Shown here one piece after another: positions 8,304-16,979 of a DNA stretch of 64,000 nt. Both the position numbers and the translations under genes were made by a program. The stretch comes from Micromonospora saelicesensis (GTDB taxonomy: Bacteria; Actinomycetota; Actinomycetes; Mycobacteriales; Micromonosporaceae). The notes below the pieces were generated by a model, which saw only the letters and a program-made list of their open reading frames with translations, did not search any database and was not told the origin of the DNA. The stretch lies in assembly GCF_900091575.1 (NCBI RefSeq), contig NZ_FMCR01000001.1, positions 1,600,886-1,664,885 of the forward strand. The letters run 5' to 3'. Within the stretch, counting starts at the first letter, position 1. Each line of letters starts with the position of its first letter.

Positions 8304-10525
8304 AGGGCGTAGCCCACGTAGCCGCGGAACTCCAGCCGCCAGCCGGCCGGGACGAGTTTGGCGCAGGCGGCCTTGTTGCCGGTGCAGACGATCGCGTCGA
8401 CCGAGGAGGGGTCGGCCGGCGGTCGTTCCGGCAGTACCGACTGCAACGCCACCAGGTCCGGTGATCCGCCGTCGGGCTGCCGCAGCAGCAGCCACCACGG
8501 GTACTCCCAGTTGTCGTTCTGCTGCACCAGCCCGATCCGTCGCGCACCGCTGTCCTGGACCGCTGTCGCCGCCCAGCGGAACTCGTCGGCCCACTGGGGG
8601 CGGCGCAGGAACCGGGTGTCCCAGTCCGAGGTGGTGAAGACCGAGCCGGCGCCGACCAGCCGGCGCGGGAAGCCGTACGACAGTGCGAGCACCCCGGCCA
8701 GCGCCGAGGTGGCCAGCACGGTGACGGCTGCCACTGTGGCAACCGTTCGACGCCCACCCGCGCGGTTGCGCAGGAGAGCGTCCAGCCAGAGGCCGGCGAG
8801 GGGCACGGCGAGCACCACGGCGTAGAGCAGCAGCCGGTTGCCCCACGGCTGCCACTTGATCATCGCGGTGTGCAGCAGCACGGCGGTCAGCACCACCACG
8901 GCGTACGCCCGCAGTGACCCGGCCCGCTCGGGAGCGATCCGCCGTGGGCGGGCGAGCGCGATCACCGCACCGATCACCGCCAACGCTCCGGCCAGCGGAA
9001 ACGCCACCCGGTCCTCGTCCGGATACCAGGCCGGCTCCGGGAACAGCTCCCGCCCGAAGGTGATCGCGCGGTCCTGCGGGTCGACCCCGATCGCCTCGGC
9101 GCCGCTGATGATCACCTCGGCCCCGGCCCGACGCAGCGGCGCCAGCGGCGTGTCGAACGCGGTGTGCCCGATCCGCAGCGCGTTGACCACTATCGACGCC
9201 GGGTCGTGTCGCTCCATCGGAATGGACTCGCGCAGCCGGGGCGGCCCCAGCGGGTGCCCGAACTCGGCGGTCACCCGAGCCAGGAACGGGCCGACCACCA
9301 CGGCCGCGACCAGCAGGATCAGCACCGAACCGCCGACCGTGCGGGCCAGCCCACCGACCGGCCAGGGCCTCCCACCCCCGCCCGCCGCTGCCGGGTCGGT
9401 CGACCCGGCGTTCCTGCTCCGGGCCAGCCTCAACTGGGCCAGTCCCCAGAGCACCAGCAGCGGGCCGACCGCGATCAGGCCGCTGGTCTTGGTCACCGCG
9501 GTCAGCCCGGTGGCCGCCCCCAGCCCGAGCAGCGTGCTCCAGCCGGTCTGTCGACTCAGCCCGTCCAGCACCAGCGTCGCCGCGCAGGCCACCCACGCCG
9601 CGCAGATCAGGTCGGTCTGCGTGCTGGTCGCCTGGAGCACCACCATCGGCGTGGTCGCCAGCACGAACGCGGTGAGCAACTGGGCCCGCCGGCCGCCGCC
9701 GAGCTGTGCGGTGATCCGGGCGGCCACCAGGAGACAGACCACTCCGGCCGCCCACTGCACCAGGTTGTGCAGGTGGTCCCCGCCGGTGAGCAGGCGCAGG
9801 TGCAGCAGCAGGTACTCGGCTCCGGGCGGGATGGTCACCTGCCGGTGGATGGCGGTGGGCCAGAAGTCCAGGTCGCCCTGGGCCACCCAGTGCTCCACCT
9901 TCGGCAGGTGGTACGTCTGCGAGTCGAAGTTGTTCGGCTCGGCCAGCAGCGCGACCAGCAGCTCCACCAGGACCAGCCCGCCGACCGTGCCGGCGAGGAG
10001 CCGCTCACCCGGTCGGGCCGTACGCCACGCGTCGACCGCTACGGCACGAAGGTCAGGGAACCCCCGACCAGTCCGGGTCGGCGCGGGGGCGGGCGCACCG
10101 CTCTCGGCGGCCGGGGCGGACACGTCGGGTCCGCCACCGGACACCACCGCGCCGACCGGCACCGGCCGCGATGCGGTGCTGACTGCCGGCGCAGCGCTGA
10201 CCGGCACCGGTGCGGCGGCGGGCGGCTGCCCGAGGCGGGTCGCCCGTCGCCAGCGCAGACCGGCCGCCGCCGCAGCCACGACCAGGAAGAGCAGCCAGGC
10301 GACTGTGAACGCGCCTCGGGTCAGCGCGTGCGACGCGCCGAGCACCTCGACGACGAGCACCGCGTACGCCCCGCTGAGCAGGACGGCGCGTACCACGGCG
10401 AGCCGCAGCGGTGCGACCGCGCCAGCCTCGCGTGGCATCGCCGCGATGATGAGCAGGAGCACCGCAGCGACAGGGATCACCGCGAGCAGGGAGCCGGCAG
10501 CCGACATGGCGGAAGTAAACACCAT
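8288..10525 (-). CDS. Polytopic membrane protein, GT-C glycosyltransferase-like
   Basis: 745 residues with about a dozen hydrophobic helices. Key signs of a GT-C (polyprenyl-phosphate sugar) transferase are an acidic/aromatic loop after a membrane helix (NNFDSQTYHLPKVEHW, about residue 198) and a C-terminal soluble tail (VDAIVCTGNKAACAKL). A Pro/Ala-rich cytoplasmic stretch (about 100-155) separates two helices from the rest. A second ATG lies six codons downstream, and neither start has a good Shine-Dalgarno. The GT2 gene starting divergently could make the polyprenyl-phosphate sugar donor used by such an enzyme. Confidence 0.7.
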   Translation of the reverse strand: MVFTSAMSAAGSLLAVIPVAAVLLLIIAAMPREAGAVAPLRLAVVRAVLLSGAYAVLVVEVLGASHALTRGAFTVAWLLFLVVAAAAAGLRWRRATRLGQPPAAAPVPVSAAPAVSTASRPVPVGAVVSGGGPDVSAPAAESGAPAPAPTRTGRGFPDLRAVAVDAWRTARPGERLLAGTVGGLVLVELLVALLAEPNNFDSQTYHLPKVEHWVAQGDLDFWPTAIHRQVTIPPGAEYLLLHLRLLTGGDHLHNLVQWAAGVVCLLVAARITAQLGGGRRAQLLTAFVLATTPMVVLQATSTQTDLICAAWVACAATLVLDGLSRQTGWSTLLGLGAATGLTAVTKTSGLIAVGPLLVLWGLAQLRLARSRNAGSTDPAAAGGGGRPWPVGGLARTVGGSVLILLVAAVVVGPFLARVTAEFGHPLGPPRLRESIPMERHDPASIVVNALRIGHTAFDTPLAPLRRAGAEVIISGAEAIGVDPQDRAITFGRELFPEPAWYPDEDRVAFPLAGALAVIGAVIALARPRRIAPERAGSLRAYAVVVLTAVLLHTAMIKWQPWGNRLLLYAVVLAVPLAGLWLDALLRNRAGGRRTVATVAAVTVLATSALAGVLALSYGFPRRLVGAGSVFTTSDWDTRFLRRPQWADEFRWAATAVQDSGARRIGLVQQNDNWEYPWWLLLRQPDGGSPDLVALQSVLPERPPADPSSVDAIVCTGNKAACAKLVPAGWRLEFRGYVGYALPPGR

Positions 10526-10630
10526 TGATCTGAAGCCGCCGCGCCGACTGCCCAGCGGTAGCGGTACGTGGTAAACAAACCAACCAGGCTAGGCTATGGC
10601 CGACGTGTTGCCGCCACCGTGGAGATCCCC

Positions 10631-11338
10631 GTGAAGCTCTCGATCCTCATGCCGGTCTACAACGAGGAAGAACGCATCGCGGATGCCCTCAAGCAGGCAT
10701 TGGCGGTGGACTATCCCTGTGAGATCGAATTGGTAGTCGTCGACGACGGCAGTCGCGACGGCACCGGCGAGGTCCTCGGCCGCGCCGACGACGCGCGCCT
10801 GCGGGTCATCACCCACCAGCGCAACGCCGGCAAGGGTGCCGCCATCAAGACGGCGGTCGACAGCGCCGAGGGTGACTACATGGTCATCCTCGACGCCGAC
10901 CTGGAGTACGACCCGCAGGACATCCCCAAGCTGCTCGACCCGGTGCTCGACGGTCGCGCCACGGTGGTCTACGGCAATCGCACCTTCGGCAGCCACAGCG
11001 CCTACAGCTTCTGGTACGTGATGGGCAACAAGGGCGTCACGATGGCGGCCAACGTGCTGTTCAACTCGTACATCGGCGACCTGGAGACCTGCTTCAAGCT
11101 GATGCCGGTGGCGCTCTACCGGTCGCTGGGTGTGCGCTCGCGCGGCTTCGGCATGGAGGCCGAGGTGACCGGCAAGCTGCTGCGTCGCCGGATCCGGCCG
11201 TACGAGGTGCCGATCAGCTACCGGGCACGCGGCCGGGAAGAGGGCAAGAAGATCACCTGGAAGGACGGCGTCGAGGCGATCTGGATCCTCGGGCGCGAGC
11301 GCGCTCGCCGCCGCCCCGCCGTCTCAGCCGCCAACTGA
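10631..11338 (+). CDS. GT2 family glycosyltransferase (polyprenyl-phosphate sugar synthase-like)
   Basis: About 235 residues from GTG 10631, which has GGAG 6 nt upstream; in-frame GTG codons at 10607 and 10619 are alternatives. GT-A fold motifs are present: MPVYNEE (7-13), VVVDDGSRDGT (35-45), nucleotide/metal-binding DADLEYD (88-94), and GNRTFG. There is no C-terminal membrane anchor, unlike many dolichol-phosphate mannose synthases. It probably transfers a nucleotide sugar to a lipid carrier or glycan. It is divergent from the GT-C membrane protein and overlaps the convergent transketolase gene by 15 nt. Confidence 0.85.
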   Translation: MKLSILMPVYNEEERIADALKQALAVDYPCEIELVVVDDGSRDGTGEVLGRADDARLRVITHQRNAGKGAAIKTAVDSAEGDYMVILDADLEYDPQDIPKLLDPVLDGRATVVYGNRTFGSHSAYSFWYVMGNKGVTMAANVLFNSYIGDLETCFKLMPVALYRSLGVRSRGFGMEAEVTGKLLRRRIRPYEVPISYRARGREEGKKITWKDGVEAIWILGRERARRRPAVSAAN

Positions 11339-12226
11339 CCCCAGGAACGCGCTGATCGACCGCCGCAGGCCGTCGGCGTCCAGACCATGCCACCGGGCGT
11401 GGTCGGCCGGATCGCCGTACCGTCGCAGGTCGGTCTGACCCACCCCGAGGGCGAGCAGCCGGTGCGGTACGTCCGCCAGAGCCCGGTTCACGAGCGCGCT
11501 CGACGTTCCCGCCAGGTACGGCTCGACCAGCACCACGTCGGTGTTGGCAAGCGCCCGCAGCCCGGGCGTGTCGAGCGGCCGGGGCGTGTGGGTGTACGCC
11601 ACAGTCACGTTCATTCCCTCGGTCGCCGCCAGTGTGGGGTCGAGCATCGGTCCGACCGCCACCACGAGGGGCGCATTCGTCAGGCCTCGCCGGATCACCC
11701 GTAGCCGGGTGGCGTCCGGGTACGCCTCGGCGTTGCGCTGCTCGGAGAGCCGCAGGTAGATCGGATCGTCGGTGGTCGTGGCGTTGCGCAGCAGCGGCGC
11801 CACCTCGTCCGGGTGGCCGGGCACCCGGACCGTCCAGCCGTCACCGAGGGAGTCGAAGAGCGCCACGTCCCCGGGCGACTGGTGGGTGCGGCCCTCAGCC
11901 GACCCGTCGTACGACGCGCCGATGCTGACCAGGACGGCGCCCACGCCCTGGTGGTCCAGATCCAACTTGATCTGCTCGTACGCCCGGTCCACCAGGAACG
12001 TCGCGTACGAGTGCGCGATCGGACGCAGCCCGGTCAGGGCGAGCCCGCCGGCCACACCGATCATCAGTTGCTCCCGGATCCCGACGTTGAGCACCCGGTC
12101 CGGGTGGCGGTGGCCGGCCGAGGCGAACTGGCTCGCCGAGATGTCGGCCAGCACCAGTGCGGTACGCGGATCCTCGTCGAGGAGTGCTGTGGTGGTGTCG
12201 ATGAAGGCGGTACGCATGTCGGTCAT
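11324..12226 (-). CDS. Transketolase, C-terminal subunit
   Basis: 300 residues covering the pyrimidine-binding and C-terminal domains of transketolase. It includes LNVGIREQLM, holding the conserved Glu that activates thiamine diphosphate, followed by AHSYATFLVDRAYEQI and GRTHQSPGD. Start ATG 12226 overlaps the stop of the N-terminal subunit in ATGA, so both halves are translationally coupled and should assemble into one enzyme moving two-carbon units between sugar phosphates. A single-chain transketolase is about 650-700 residues; here the two parts sum to about 530. Confidence 0.9.
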   Translation of the reverse strand: MTDMRTAFIDTTTALLDEDPRTALVLADISASQFASAGHRHPDRVLNVGIREQLMIGVAGGLALTGLRPIAHSYATFLVDRAYEQIKLDLDHQGVGAVLVSIGASYDGSAEGRTHQSPGDVALFDSLGDGWTVRVPGHPDEVAPLLRNATTTDDPIYLRLSEQRNAEAYPDATRLRVIRRGLTNAPLVVAVGPMLDPTLAATEGMNVTVAYTHTPRPLDTPGLRALANTDVVLVEPYLAGTSSALVNRALADVPHRLLALGVGQTDLRRYGDPADHARWHGLDADGLRRSISAFLGSVGG

Positions 12227-12918
12227 CCCTTGCTCCCGATGCGGGCGACCACCAGGTGCGGGTGTCGTGGCCGGTGCCCGGTCAGCGCCGCGTACAGGGC
12301 TTCGTGGTTGCGGCCGTCGACGGTGTCGGCGGTCCAACCGTTGACGGTGAACCGGCTGGCGATGCCGCCGGCCCATCCGTGGCTGGCCGACGAGTTGTCG
12401 ACCACGACCGCGGTGAGGCTGTCCAGGCCTGTCGCTCCCGCGTACGCGATCGCCTCGTGGTTGGATCCCTCGTCCAGTTCGGCGTCGCCGAGCAGCACGT
12501 ACACCCGGGGGTTGAGCAGCCCCTGGGCGCGAAGGCCGAGCGCTGTGCCGACGGCCAGCCCGAGCCCGTGCCCGAGGGAGCCGGAGCCGATCTCGACCCC
12601 GGGTACCAGGAGTCGGTCCGGGTGGTGGCCGAGCCGGCTCTCCGGCCCGGCCAGGTCGTCGAGCCAGGCGTCCGGGATGAAGCCGTGCGCGGCCAGCACC
12701 GCGTAGTAGGCGGCCGGTCCGTGGCCCTTGGAGAGCAGGAACCGGTCCCGCTCCGGGTCGTCGGCGGTGTCGGGGGTGACCCGCAGCACGCGGTCGTAGA
12801 GCACCTGGAGCACGTCGGTGGTGGAGTGCGCGCTCGGCGCGTGCTTCTCGTCGCCGGTCAGTCGTCGGATCAGCCCGGGCAGTCGGGCGCTGCTGTCGGT
12901 GGGCAGTGTGGTGGTCAT
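12223..12918 (-). CDS. Transketolase, N-terminal (thiamine diphosphate) subunit
   Basis: 231 residues. It carries SKGHGPAAYYA (63-73), GSLGHGLGLAVG and the thiamine diphosphate/Mg site beginning GDAELDEGSNHEA and ending VVVDNSS. This is the N-terminal half of a split transketolase. The upstream gene is divergent soxR, 47 nt away, and the interval carries a MerR-type promoter whose predicted start coincides with the ATG. The mRNA is therefore probably leaderless. Regulation by redox stress is inferred from that promoter. Confidence 0.9.
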   Translation of the reverse strand: MTTTLPTDSSARLPGLIRRLTGDEKHAPSAHSTTDVLQVLYDRVLRVTPDTADDPERDRFLLSKGHGPAAYYAVLAAHGFIPDAWLDDLAGPESRLGHHPDRLLVPGVEIGSGSLGHGLGLAVGTALGLRAQGLLNPRVYVLLGDAELDEGSNHEAIAYAGATGLDSLTAVVVDNSSASHGWAGGIASRFTVNGWTADTVDGRNHEALYAALTGHRPRHPHLVVARIGSKG

Positions 12919-12924
12919 GCCACT

Positions 12925-12955
12925 ACTGTGTGAGTTGAAGTGGACTTCAACTCAA
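12925..12955 (-). promoter_or_regulatory. MerR/SoxR-type promoter with 19-bp spacer and perfect dyad
   Basis: Reading toward the transketolase genes: -35 TTGAGT (12955-12950), a 19-nt spacer, then -10 CACAGT (12930-12925), with the ATG 7 nt downstream of the -10. A perfect dyad fills the spacer: GAGTTGAAGT (12932-12941), GG, ACTTCAACTC (12944-12953). Over-long spacers filled by a dyad are the hallmark of MerR-family activated promoters. In the opposite direction I see no comparable -35/-10 pair. Confidence 0.65.
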
Positions 12956-12965
12956 GGACCTGGTG

Positions 12966-13439
12966 ATGCCGGATCTACTGACGATCGGTGAGCTGTCCGC
13001 CCGCTCCGGGGTGGCACCGTCGGCGCTGCGCTACTACGAGCGACTCGGGCTGATCCGCGCCGACCGCACCGGCGGCAATCAGCGCCGGTACGCCCGCGCC
13101 GAGCTGCGGCGGGTCGCCTTCATCCGGATTTCCCAGCAGGTCGGCGTCTCGCTCGACGAGATCCGGGAGGCACTCGACTCGCTCCCCGAGGCCCGGACCC
13201 CGAGCCCGCAGGACTGGGCGCGGCTCTCGGCGAGCTGGCGCAGCCGGCTGGACGAACGGATCCGGCTGCTCACCAAGCTCCGCGACGACCTGGACGGCTG
13301 CATCGGCTGCGGCTGCCTGTCCCTGCAGCGCTGCACGCTCAACAACCCGGAGGACACGCTGGCCGGCGAGGGCCCGGGCGCCCGGCTGGTGCTGCCCCGA
13401 CCGACTGACGACCCGACGCTGGCAGGCGCGCTCAACTGA
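12966..13439 (+). CDS. soxR: Redox-sensitive MerR-family regulator SoxR
   Basis: 157 residues from ATG 12966; a GTG directly before it adds one residue. The N-terminal MerR helix-turn-helix (TIGELSARSGVAPSALRYYERLGL) is followed by a dimerisation helix and the diagnostic [2Fe-2S] motif C-x2-C-x-C-x5-C, with Cys112, Cys115, Cys117 and Cys123. This spacing is that of SoxR, which activates target promoters when the cluster is oxidised by redox-cycling compounds. No soxS is adjacent. The nearest likely target is the divergent split transketolase, and a quinone oxidoreductase follows convergently. Confidence 0.93.
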   Translation: MPDLLTIGELSARSGVAPSALRYYERLGLIRADRTGGNQRRYARAELRRVAFIRISQQVGVSLDEIREALDSLPEARTPSPQDWARLSASWRSRLDERIRLLTKLRDDLDGCIGCGCLSLQRCTLNNPEDTLAGEGPGARLVLPRPTDDPTLAGALN

Positions 13440-13466
13440 CGGCCGGCACCCACCCGGCAGCCTCGC

Positions 13467-14465
13467 TCAGCTGACGGCCGATCCGCCACCCGGCGGGCGG
13501 GTGAGCAGCACCTTGCCGAAGTGGTCGTTCGACTCGACGAGCCGGTGCGCCTGCGCCGCCTCGGTCATCGGCAGCCGCCGGTCCACGATCGGCCGGATCC
13601 GGCCCGCCTCGACCAACGGCCACACCTCGTCCCGTACGCCCTGGACGATCTCCGCCTTCTCGGCGAGCGGACGGGACCGTAGCGACGTCGCGGTGACGCT
13701 CGCCCGCTTGCTCAGCAGCGCGCCGAGATCCAACTCGGCCTTGCGCCCACCCTGCATCCCGATCACCACGAGCCGACCGCCGGTGGCCAGCGCGGAGACG
13801 TTCCGCCCCAGGTAGGACCCACCCATGATGTCGAGGATGACGTCCACGCCGCGCCCGTCGGTGACCCGCCGGACCTCCTCGACGAAGTCCTGCTCCCGGT
13901 AGTCGATGATGTGTGCCGCGCCCAGCTCACGCAGCCGATCGTGCTTGGCCTCCCGCGCGGTGGTCAGCACTGTCACGCCGAGGGCCGCCCCGAACTGGAT
14001 GGCGAAGGTGCCGATCCCGCTGCCGCCGCCGTGCACCAGCAGCGTGTCGCCCGCACCGAGCCGCGCCACCTGGACCAGGTTCGACCAGACAGTGCAGGCC
14101 ACCTCGGGCAGCGCCGCCGCGTCGACCGGGTCGCAGGCCGGTACCGGCAGCAACTGCCCGGCGGGGACCGCCACCCGCTCCGCGTACCCGCCGCCGGCCA
14201 GCAACGCGCAGACCTGCTGCCCGACCGCCCACCCGGCGACCTCCGCGCCAACCTCCGTGATCACCCCAGAGCATTCCAACCCGGGGTACGCCGGCGCGCC
14301 CGGCGGCGGCGGGTAGTGCCCCTGTCGTTGCAGCAGGTCAGCGCGGTTGACCCCGCTGGCCCGCACATCCACGATCACCTCGTTGGGGCCCGCCTCCGGG
14401 TCGGGCACCTCGGCCCAGACCAGCGCGTCGGGTCCACCGGGCTGCGGAATCGTGATGGCTCGCAT
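13467..14465 (-). CDS. NAD(P)H quinone oxidoreductase (zeta-crystallin/PIG3 type)
   Basis: 332 residues from ATG 14465 (MRAITIPQPGG), with GGGAAGA upstream. It is a medium-chain dehydrogenase/reductase without the zinc ligands: GroES-like N-terminal half (ASGVNRADLLQRQGHYPPPPG, about 35-56) and a Rossmann half with the nucleotide motif GGGSGIGTFAIQ. The family reduces quinones using NADPH. Its neighbours SoxR and transketolase fit a redox-stress theme, since transketolase belongs to the pathway that supplies NADPH, but no shared promoter is visible. Confidence 0.85.
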   Translation of the reverse strand: MRAITIPQPGGPDALVWAEVPDPEAGPNEVIVDVRASGVNRADLLQRQGHYPPPPGAPAYPGLECSGVITEVGAEVAGWAVGQQVCALLAGGGYAERVAVPAGQLLPVPACDPVDAAALPEVACTVWSNLVQVARLGAGDTLLVHGGGSGIGTFAIQFGAALGVTVLTTAREAKHDRLRELGAAHIIDYREQDFVEEVRRVTDGRGVDVILDIMGGSYLGRNVSALATGGRLVVIGMQGGRKAELDLGALLSKRASVTATSLRSRPLAEKAEIVQGVRDEVWPLVEAGRIRPIVDRRLPMTEAAQAHRLVESNDHFGKVLLTRPPGGGSAVS

Positions 14466-14626
14466 GGGCCCAGTCTTCCCGATCTCACCGGGTGCCGCAG
14501 GCACACCCTCCAGCCCACAGTGGACACGGCAGACCGCCTGGCCGGCGCACCGGGGAGGGACGCCGGGCCGCCCGGAGCGAGCCGTGGCAGACTATGCGTG
14601 GCCGTACGCCCACGGGTGGCGGCCCA

Positions 14627-14716
14627 GGAGGGTTCGCCTAGTGGCCGATGGCGCTGGTCTTGAAAACCGGTAAGGCAGCGATGTCTTCGTGGGTTCGAAT
14701 CCCACACCCTCCGCCA
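14627..14716 (+). tRNA. tRNA-Ser (anticodon TGA)
   Basis: Acceptor arms GGAGGGT (14627-14633) and ACCCTCC (14706-14712), discriminator G, and an encoded CCA. The anticodon loop CTTGAAA gives TGA at 14661-14663, flanked by CTGGT/ACCGG. A long class II variable arm is present, and the T-arm is GTGGG-TTCGAAT-CCCAC. Confidence 0.95.
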
Positions 14717-14775
14717 CCTTGATCCACTCGACTTCCCGGAAGTCGGGCTGTCAGGACTCCTGGGACACCCCGACA

Positions 14776-15957
14776 TCACTGAACCCGAGTCGATCTTCTG
14801 GTCCACGCCTCGTAGCTGAGCAGCACGACGAGGAACGCGGTGAGCAGGCCGAGCGCGGCCAGGTCGGGCAGGTACCGGCCGATGGGAAGCAACGGCAGCG
14901 CCACGACGGGAGCGACGAACTGCCCCGGTCGCACGCACCGGACGCTGAGACTGAGGAACGTCGCCCTGCCTGCGAGGAACAGGGCGGTCCCGCCGAACAG
15001 CGCGATTGCCGGCATCCAGTCCGAGATGCCGTGGGACTCCTCGTGCGCGAGCCCGGCGAAGATCTGCTCGACTCCCAGCGCCACGTAGATGGTCCCGGCG
15101 AGCAGCGGAAAGTGGGCGAGGGTGTAGGCGTTGGCGCCCACATGGGCCCGCCGTAGCCCGGACTCCATCATCAACGCCTGGCCGGCGGCCATCGCAGTGG
15201 AGGCGTACAGCCAGTACAGGCACACAGTGACGGCCAGCGTGAGGACCGCAGCCAACAGGATCGGTCCGCGGATCCGCTGTATCCCGACGCCGGCGCCGAC
15301 TGAGATCAGGGACTCGCCGAGCGCAATGATCACCACGAGGCTGTGTCGCTCCGCGAAGTGACTGGGGCTTCGCACCGGCCACCCGCTCAGCACCGAGGAC
15401 GCCACCCCGCCTCCCATGTCGATGGTGAGGGCCGCCGCCCAGAGCAGGAGTTGTGCGGTGCCGCCGAGCACGGCACCGAGGACGAAGGGGATCCAGGACA
15501 GCACGGTCGAGAGGGCGTACAGACGAATGGTCCTGCTCAGCTGTCGGCTGCCCGCAGCGGCCCAATGGAAGAGCGCGAGAGCGATGACGCGAAGCGTGAC
15601 GTAGGCCAGCACCAGGATCAGTCGTTGTCTCGTCGTGCCCGGCCCGGTCGCCCAGGCGTCGGGGATGACCAGTGCGACGAGGAAGACGGCCGCCATCGCG
15701 ACGGTGACGCCGGCACGGATCAGCCCGACGTCGATGCGGACGTGGTTGCCCAGCCAGGAGTAGACCACCCAGGAGATCCACAACAACAGGAGTACGAGGA
15801 ATCCCTGCGTGAGCGCCACCGGCGACGGCCGCTCGCTCATGAACGTGGTGACCCGGATGAGTCCGAAGACGAATACCAGATCGAAGAAGATCTCGAACAG
15901 GGTGGTTCTGTGTGTCTCCGCGGTCGCCACCGGCCGCGACCGGAAGATCCGCCCCAT
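14776..15957 (-). CDS. Low temperature requirement protein A (LtrA) family membrane protein
   Basis: 393 residues with about 10-12 transmembrane helices. LtrA signatures are FEIFFDLVFVFGL (21-33), a helix pair around HVRIDVGLIRAG, and FAERHSLVVIIALGESLI. The biochemical role of LtrA is poorly known; it was named from a cold-sensitive Listeria mutant. A second member lies at 58.1-59.3 kb and shares the same N-terminal framework (RTT-FEIFFDLVFVF), so the two are paralogues. It stands alone downstream of tRNA-Ser. Confidence 0.88.
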   Translation of the reverse strand: MGRIFRSRPVATAETHRTTLFEIFFDLVFVFGLIRVTTFMSERPSPVALTQGFLVLLLLWISWVVYSWLGNHVRIDVGLIRAGVTVAMAAVFLVALVIPDAWATGPGTTRQRLILVLAYVTLRVIALALFHWAAAGSRQLSRTIRLYALSTVLSWIPFVLGAVLGGTAQLLLWAAALTIDMGGGVASSVLSGWPVRSPSHFAERHSLVVIIALGESLISVGAGVGIQRIRGPILLAAVLTLAVTVCLYWLYASTAMAAGQALMMESGLRRAHVGANAYTLAHFPLLAGTIYVALGVEQIFAGLAHEESHGISDWMPAIALFGGTALFLAGRATFLSLSVRCVRPGQFVAPVVALPLLPIGRYLPDLAALGLLTAFLVVLLSYEAWTRRSTRVQ

Positions 15958-16008
15958 CAGGTCATCTTCACCGGTCGCACCGAGGCAGTCCGGTGCCCCG
16001 TGTCCCGG

Positions 16009-16290
16009 TCACTCCGGCGGGTCGGTGGCCTGCCGCTCCCGGCGGATCGTCTCCTCGGCCAGTCGCTCGACCGCGCGTCGGCGTTCCTCGGCGATGGCTC
16101 GTTCGTCCCGGCGGCGGAACGCGGTGATGACGGCTACCGCGAAGTCCCGCCAGATGCCGGCCACGATGTCCCCCTGCGGAACGTTGCCCGAACTCAAACG
16201 TAGCTCCGCGAAACCACAGTCGGTCAGCGCGCGCTTCCGGTCGTCGGGAGGGCCGTGGCGGGGTAAGAAGGGGCTGGTATCTCCGCACAT
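16009..16290 (-). CDS. Small hypothetical protein
   Basis: Up to 93 residues. The C-terminal 55 residues (from about GDIVAGIWRDFAVAV) have strongly coding base composition and form a hydrophobic patch followed by a very charged helix rich in Arg/Glu (RRAVERLAEETIRRERQ), suggesting a coiled coil. The first third has weaker codon bias, so the real start may be internal. The gene is divergent from the PEBP gene with only 17 nt between. No family is recognised. Confidence 0.4.
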   Translation of the reverse strand: MCGDTSPFLPRHGPPDDRKRALTDCGFAELRLSSGNVPQGDIVAGIWRDFAVAVITAFRRRDERAIAEERRRAVERLAEETIRRERQATDPPE

Positions 16291-16307
16291 CGGAAGGACG
16301 CGTCGCC

Positions 16308-16850
16308 ATGACCCTGGAACGACCGATCGCCCCGGACCCGTACGAGCTGCTGCCGACGGTGCCCTCGTTCACGCTGACGAGTGACGACGTGCAGAACGGC
16401 GAGCCGATGGACGCCCGGCACGCGCATGGCAGCACCGGGGGCGACAACGTCTCGCCGCAGCTGACCTGGTCGGACTTCCCCGCCGAGACGAAGAGCTTCA
16501 CGGTGACCTGCTACGACCCGGACGCGCCGACCGGCAGCGGTTTCTGGCACTGGGTGCTGGTGAACGTGCCGGTGAACGTCACCCAGTTGCCCACCGGGGC
16601 AGGTGGCGCGGCGGGCACCGACCTCGGCGGGGCGTTCTCGGTCCGCAACGACTACGGCGAGCAGGCCTACGGCGGGGCAGCTCCGCCGCCCGGCGACCGC
16701 CCGCACCGGTACGTCTTCGCGGTGCACGCCCTGGACGTCGACCGCCTGGATCTGACCCCGGACGCCAGCCCCGCCTACGTCGGCTTCAACCTGACGTTCC
16801 ACACCCTGGCGAGGGCGGTAATCCGCCCCACGTACCAGATCAAGGACTAG
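16308..16850 (+). CDS. PEBP family protein (YbhB/YbcL type)
   Basis: 180 residues, no signal peptide. It carries the two conserved ligand-pocket segments of phosphatidylethanolamine-binding proteins: YDPDAPTGSGFWHWV (68-82) and YGGAAPPPGDRPHRYVF (121-137). Bacterial members are cytoplasmic or periplasmic proteins of unclear ligand. GGAAGGA lies upstream of ATG 16308. A long inverted repeat follows the stop. Confidence 0.9.
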   Translation: MTLERPIAPDPYELLPTVPSFTLTSDDVQNGEPMDARHAHGSTGGDNVSPQLTWSDFPAETKSFTVTCYDPDAPTGSGFWHWVLVNVPVNVTQLPTGAGGAAGTDLGGAFSVRNDYGEQAYGGAAPPPGDRPHRYVFAVHALDVDRLDLTPDASPAYVGFNLTFHTLARAVIRPTYQIKD

Positions 16851-16867
16851 CCCCGCCCCCAGCTCCC

Positions 16868-16938
16868 GCGATCTTGCACTTACTGTCCCGACATCCCTGA
16901 CATACCAGGCATAAGGACGACAGGAAGTGCAAGATCGC
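16868..16938. repeat. Long imperfect inverted repeat (GCGATCTTGCAC arms)
   Basis: Arms of 20 nt at 16868-16887 and 16919-16938 (GCGATCTTGCACTT... and its complement) pair with one mismatch around a 31-nt loop. It lies between two convergent genes and can act as a terminator. The arm looks like a mobile or dispersed intergenic palindrome rather than a simple GC stem. Confidence 0.7.
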
Positions 16939-16939
16939 C

Positions 16940-16979
16940 GGGGCCGGGGCCGGGGCCGGGGCCGGGGCCGGGGCCGGGG
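16940..16979. repeat. GGGGCC hexanucleotide microsatellite
   Basis: Six perfect GGGGCC units plus GGGG, immediately after the inverted repeat and ending exactly where the stop codon of the methyltransferase gene begins (16980). The G-rich strand could form G-quadruplexes. Slippage would change only the 3' untranslated region. Confidence 0.9.

Noticed and set aside
8838..10574. 578-codon frame antisense to the GT-C membrane protein
   Set aside because: Low-complexity Ser/Thr/Ala composition; the opposite frame has regular membrane helices and a GT-C loop.
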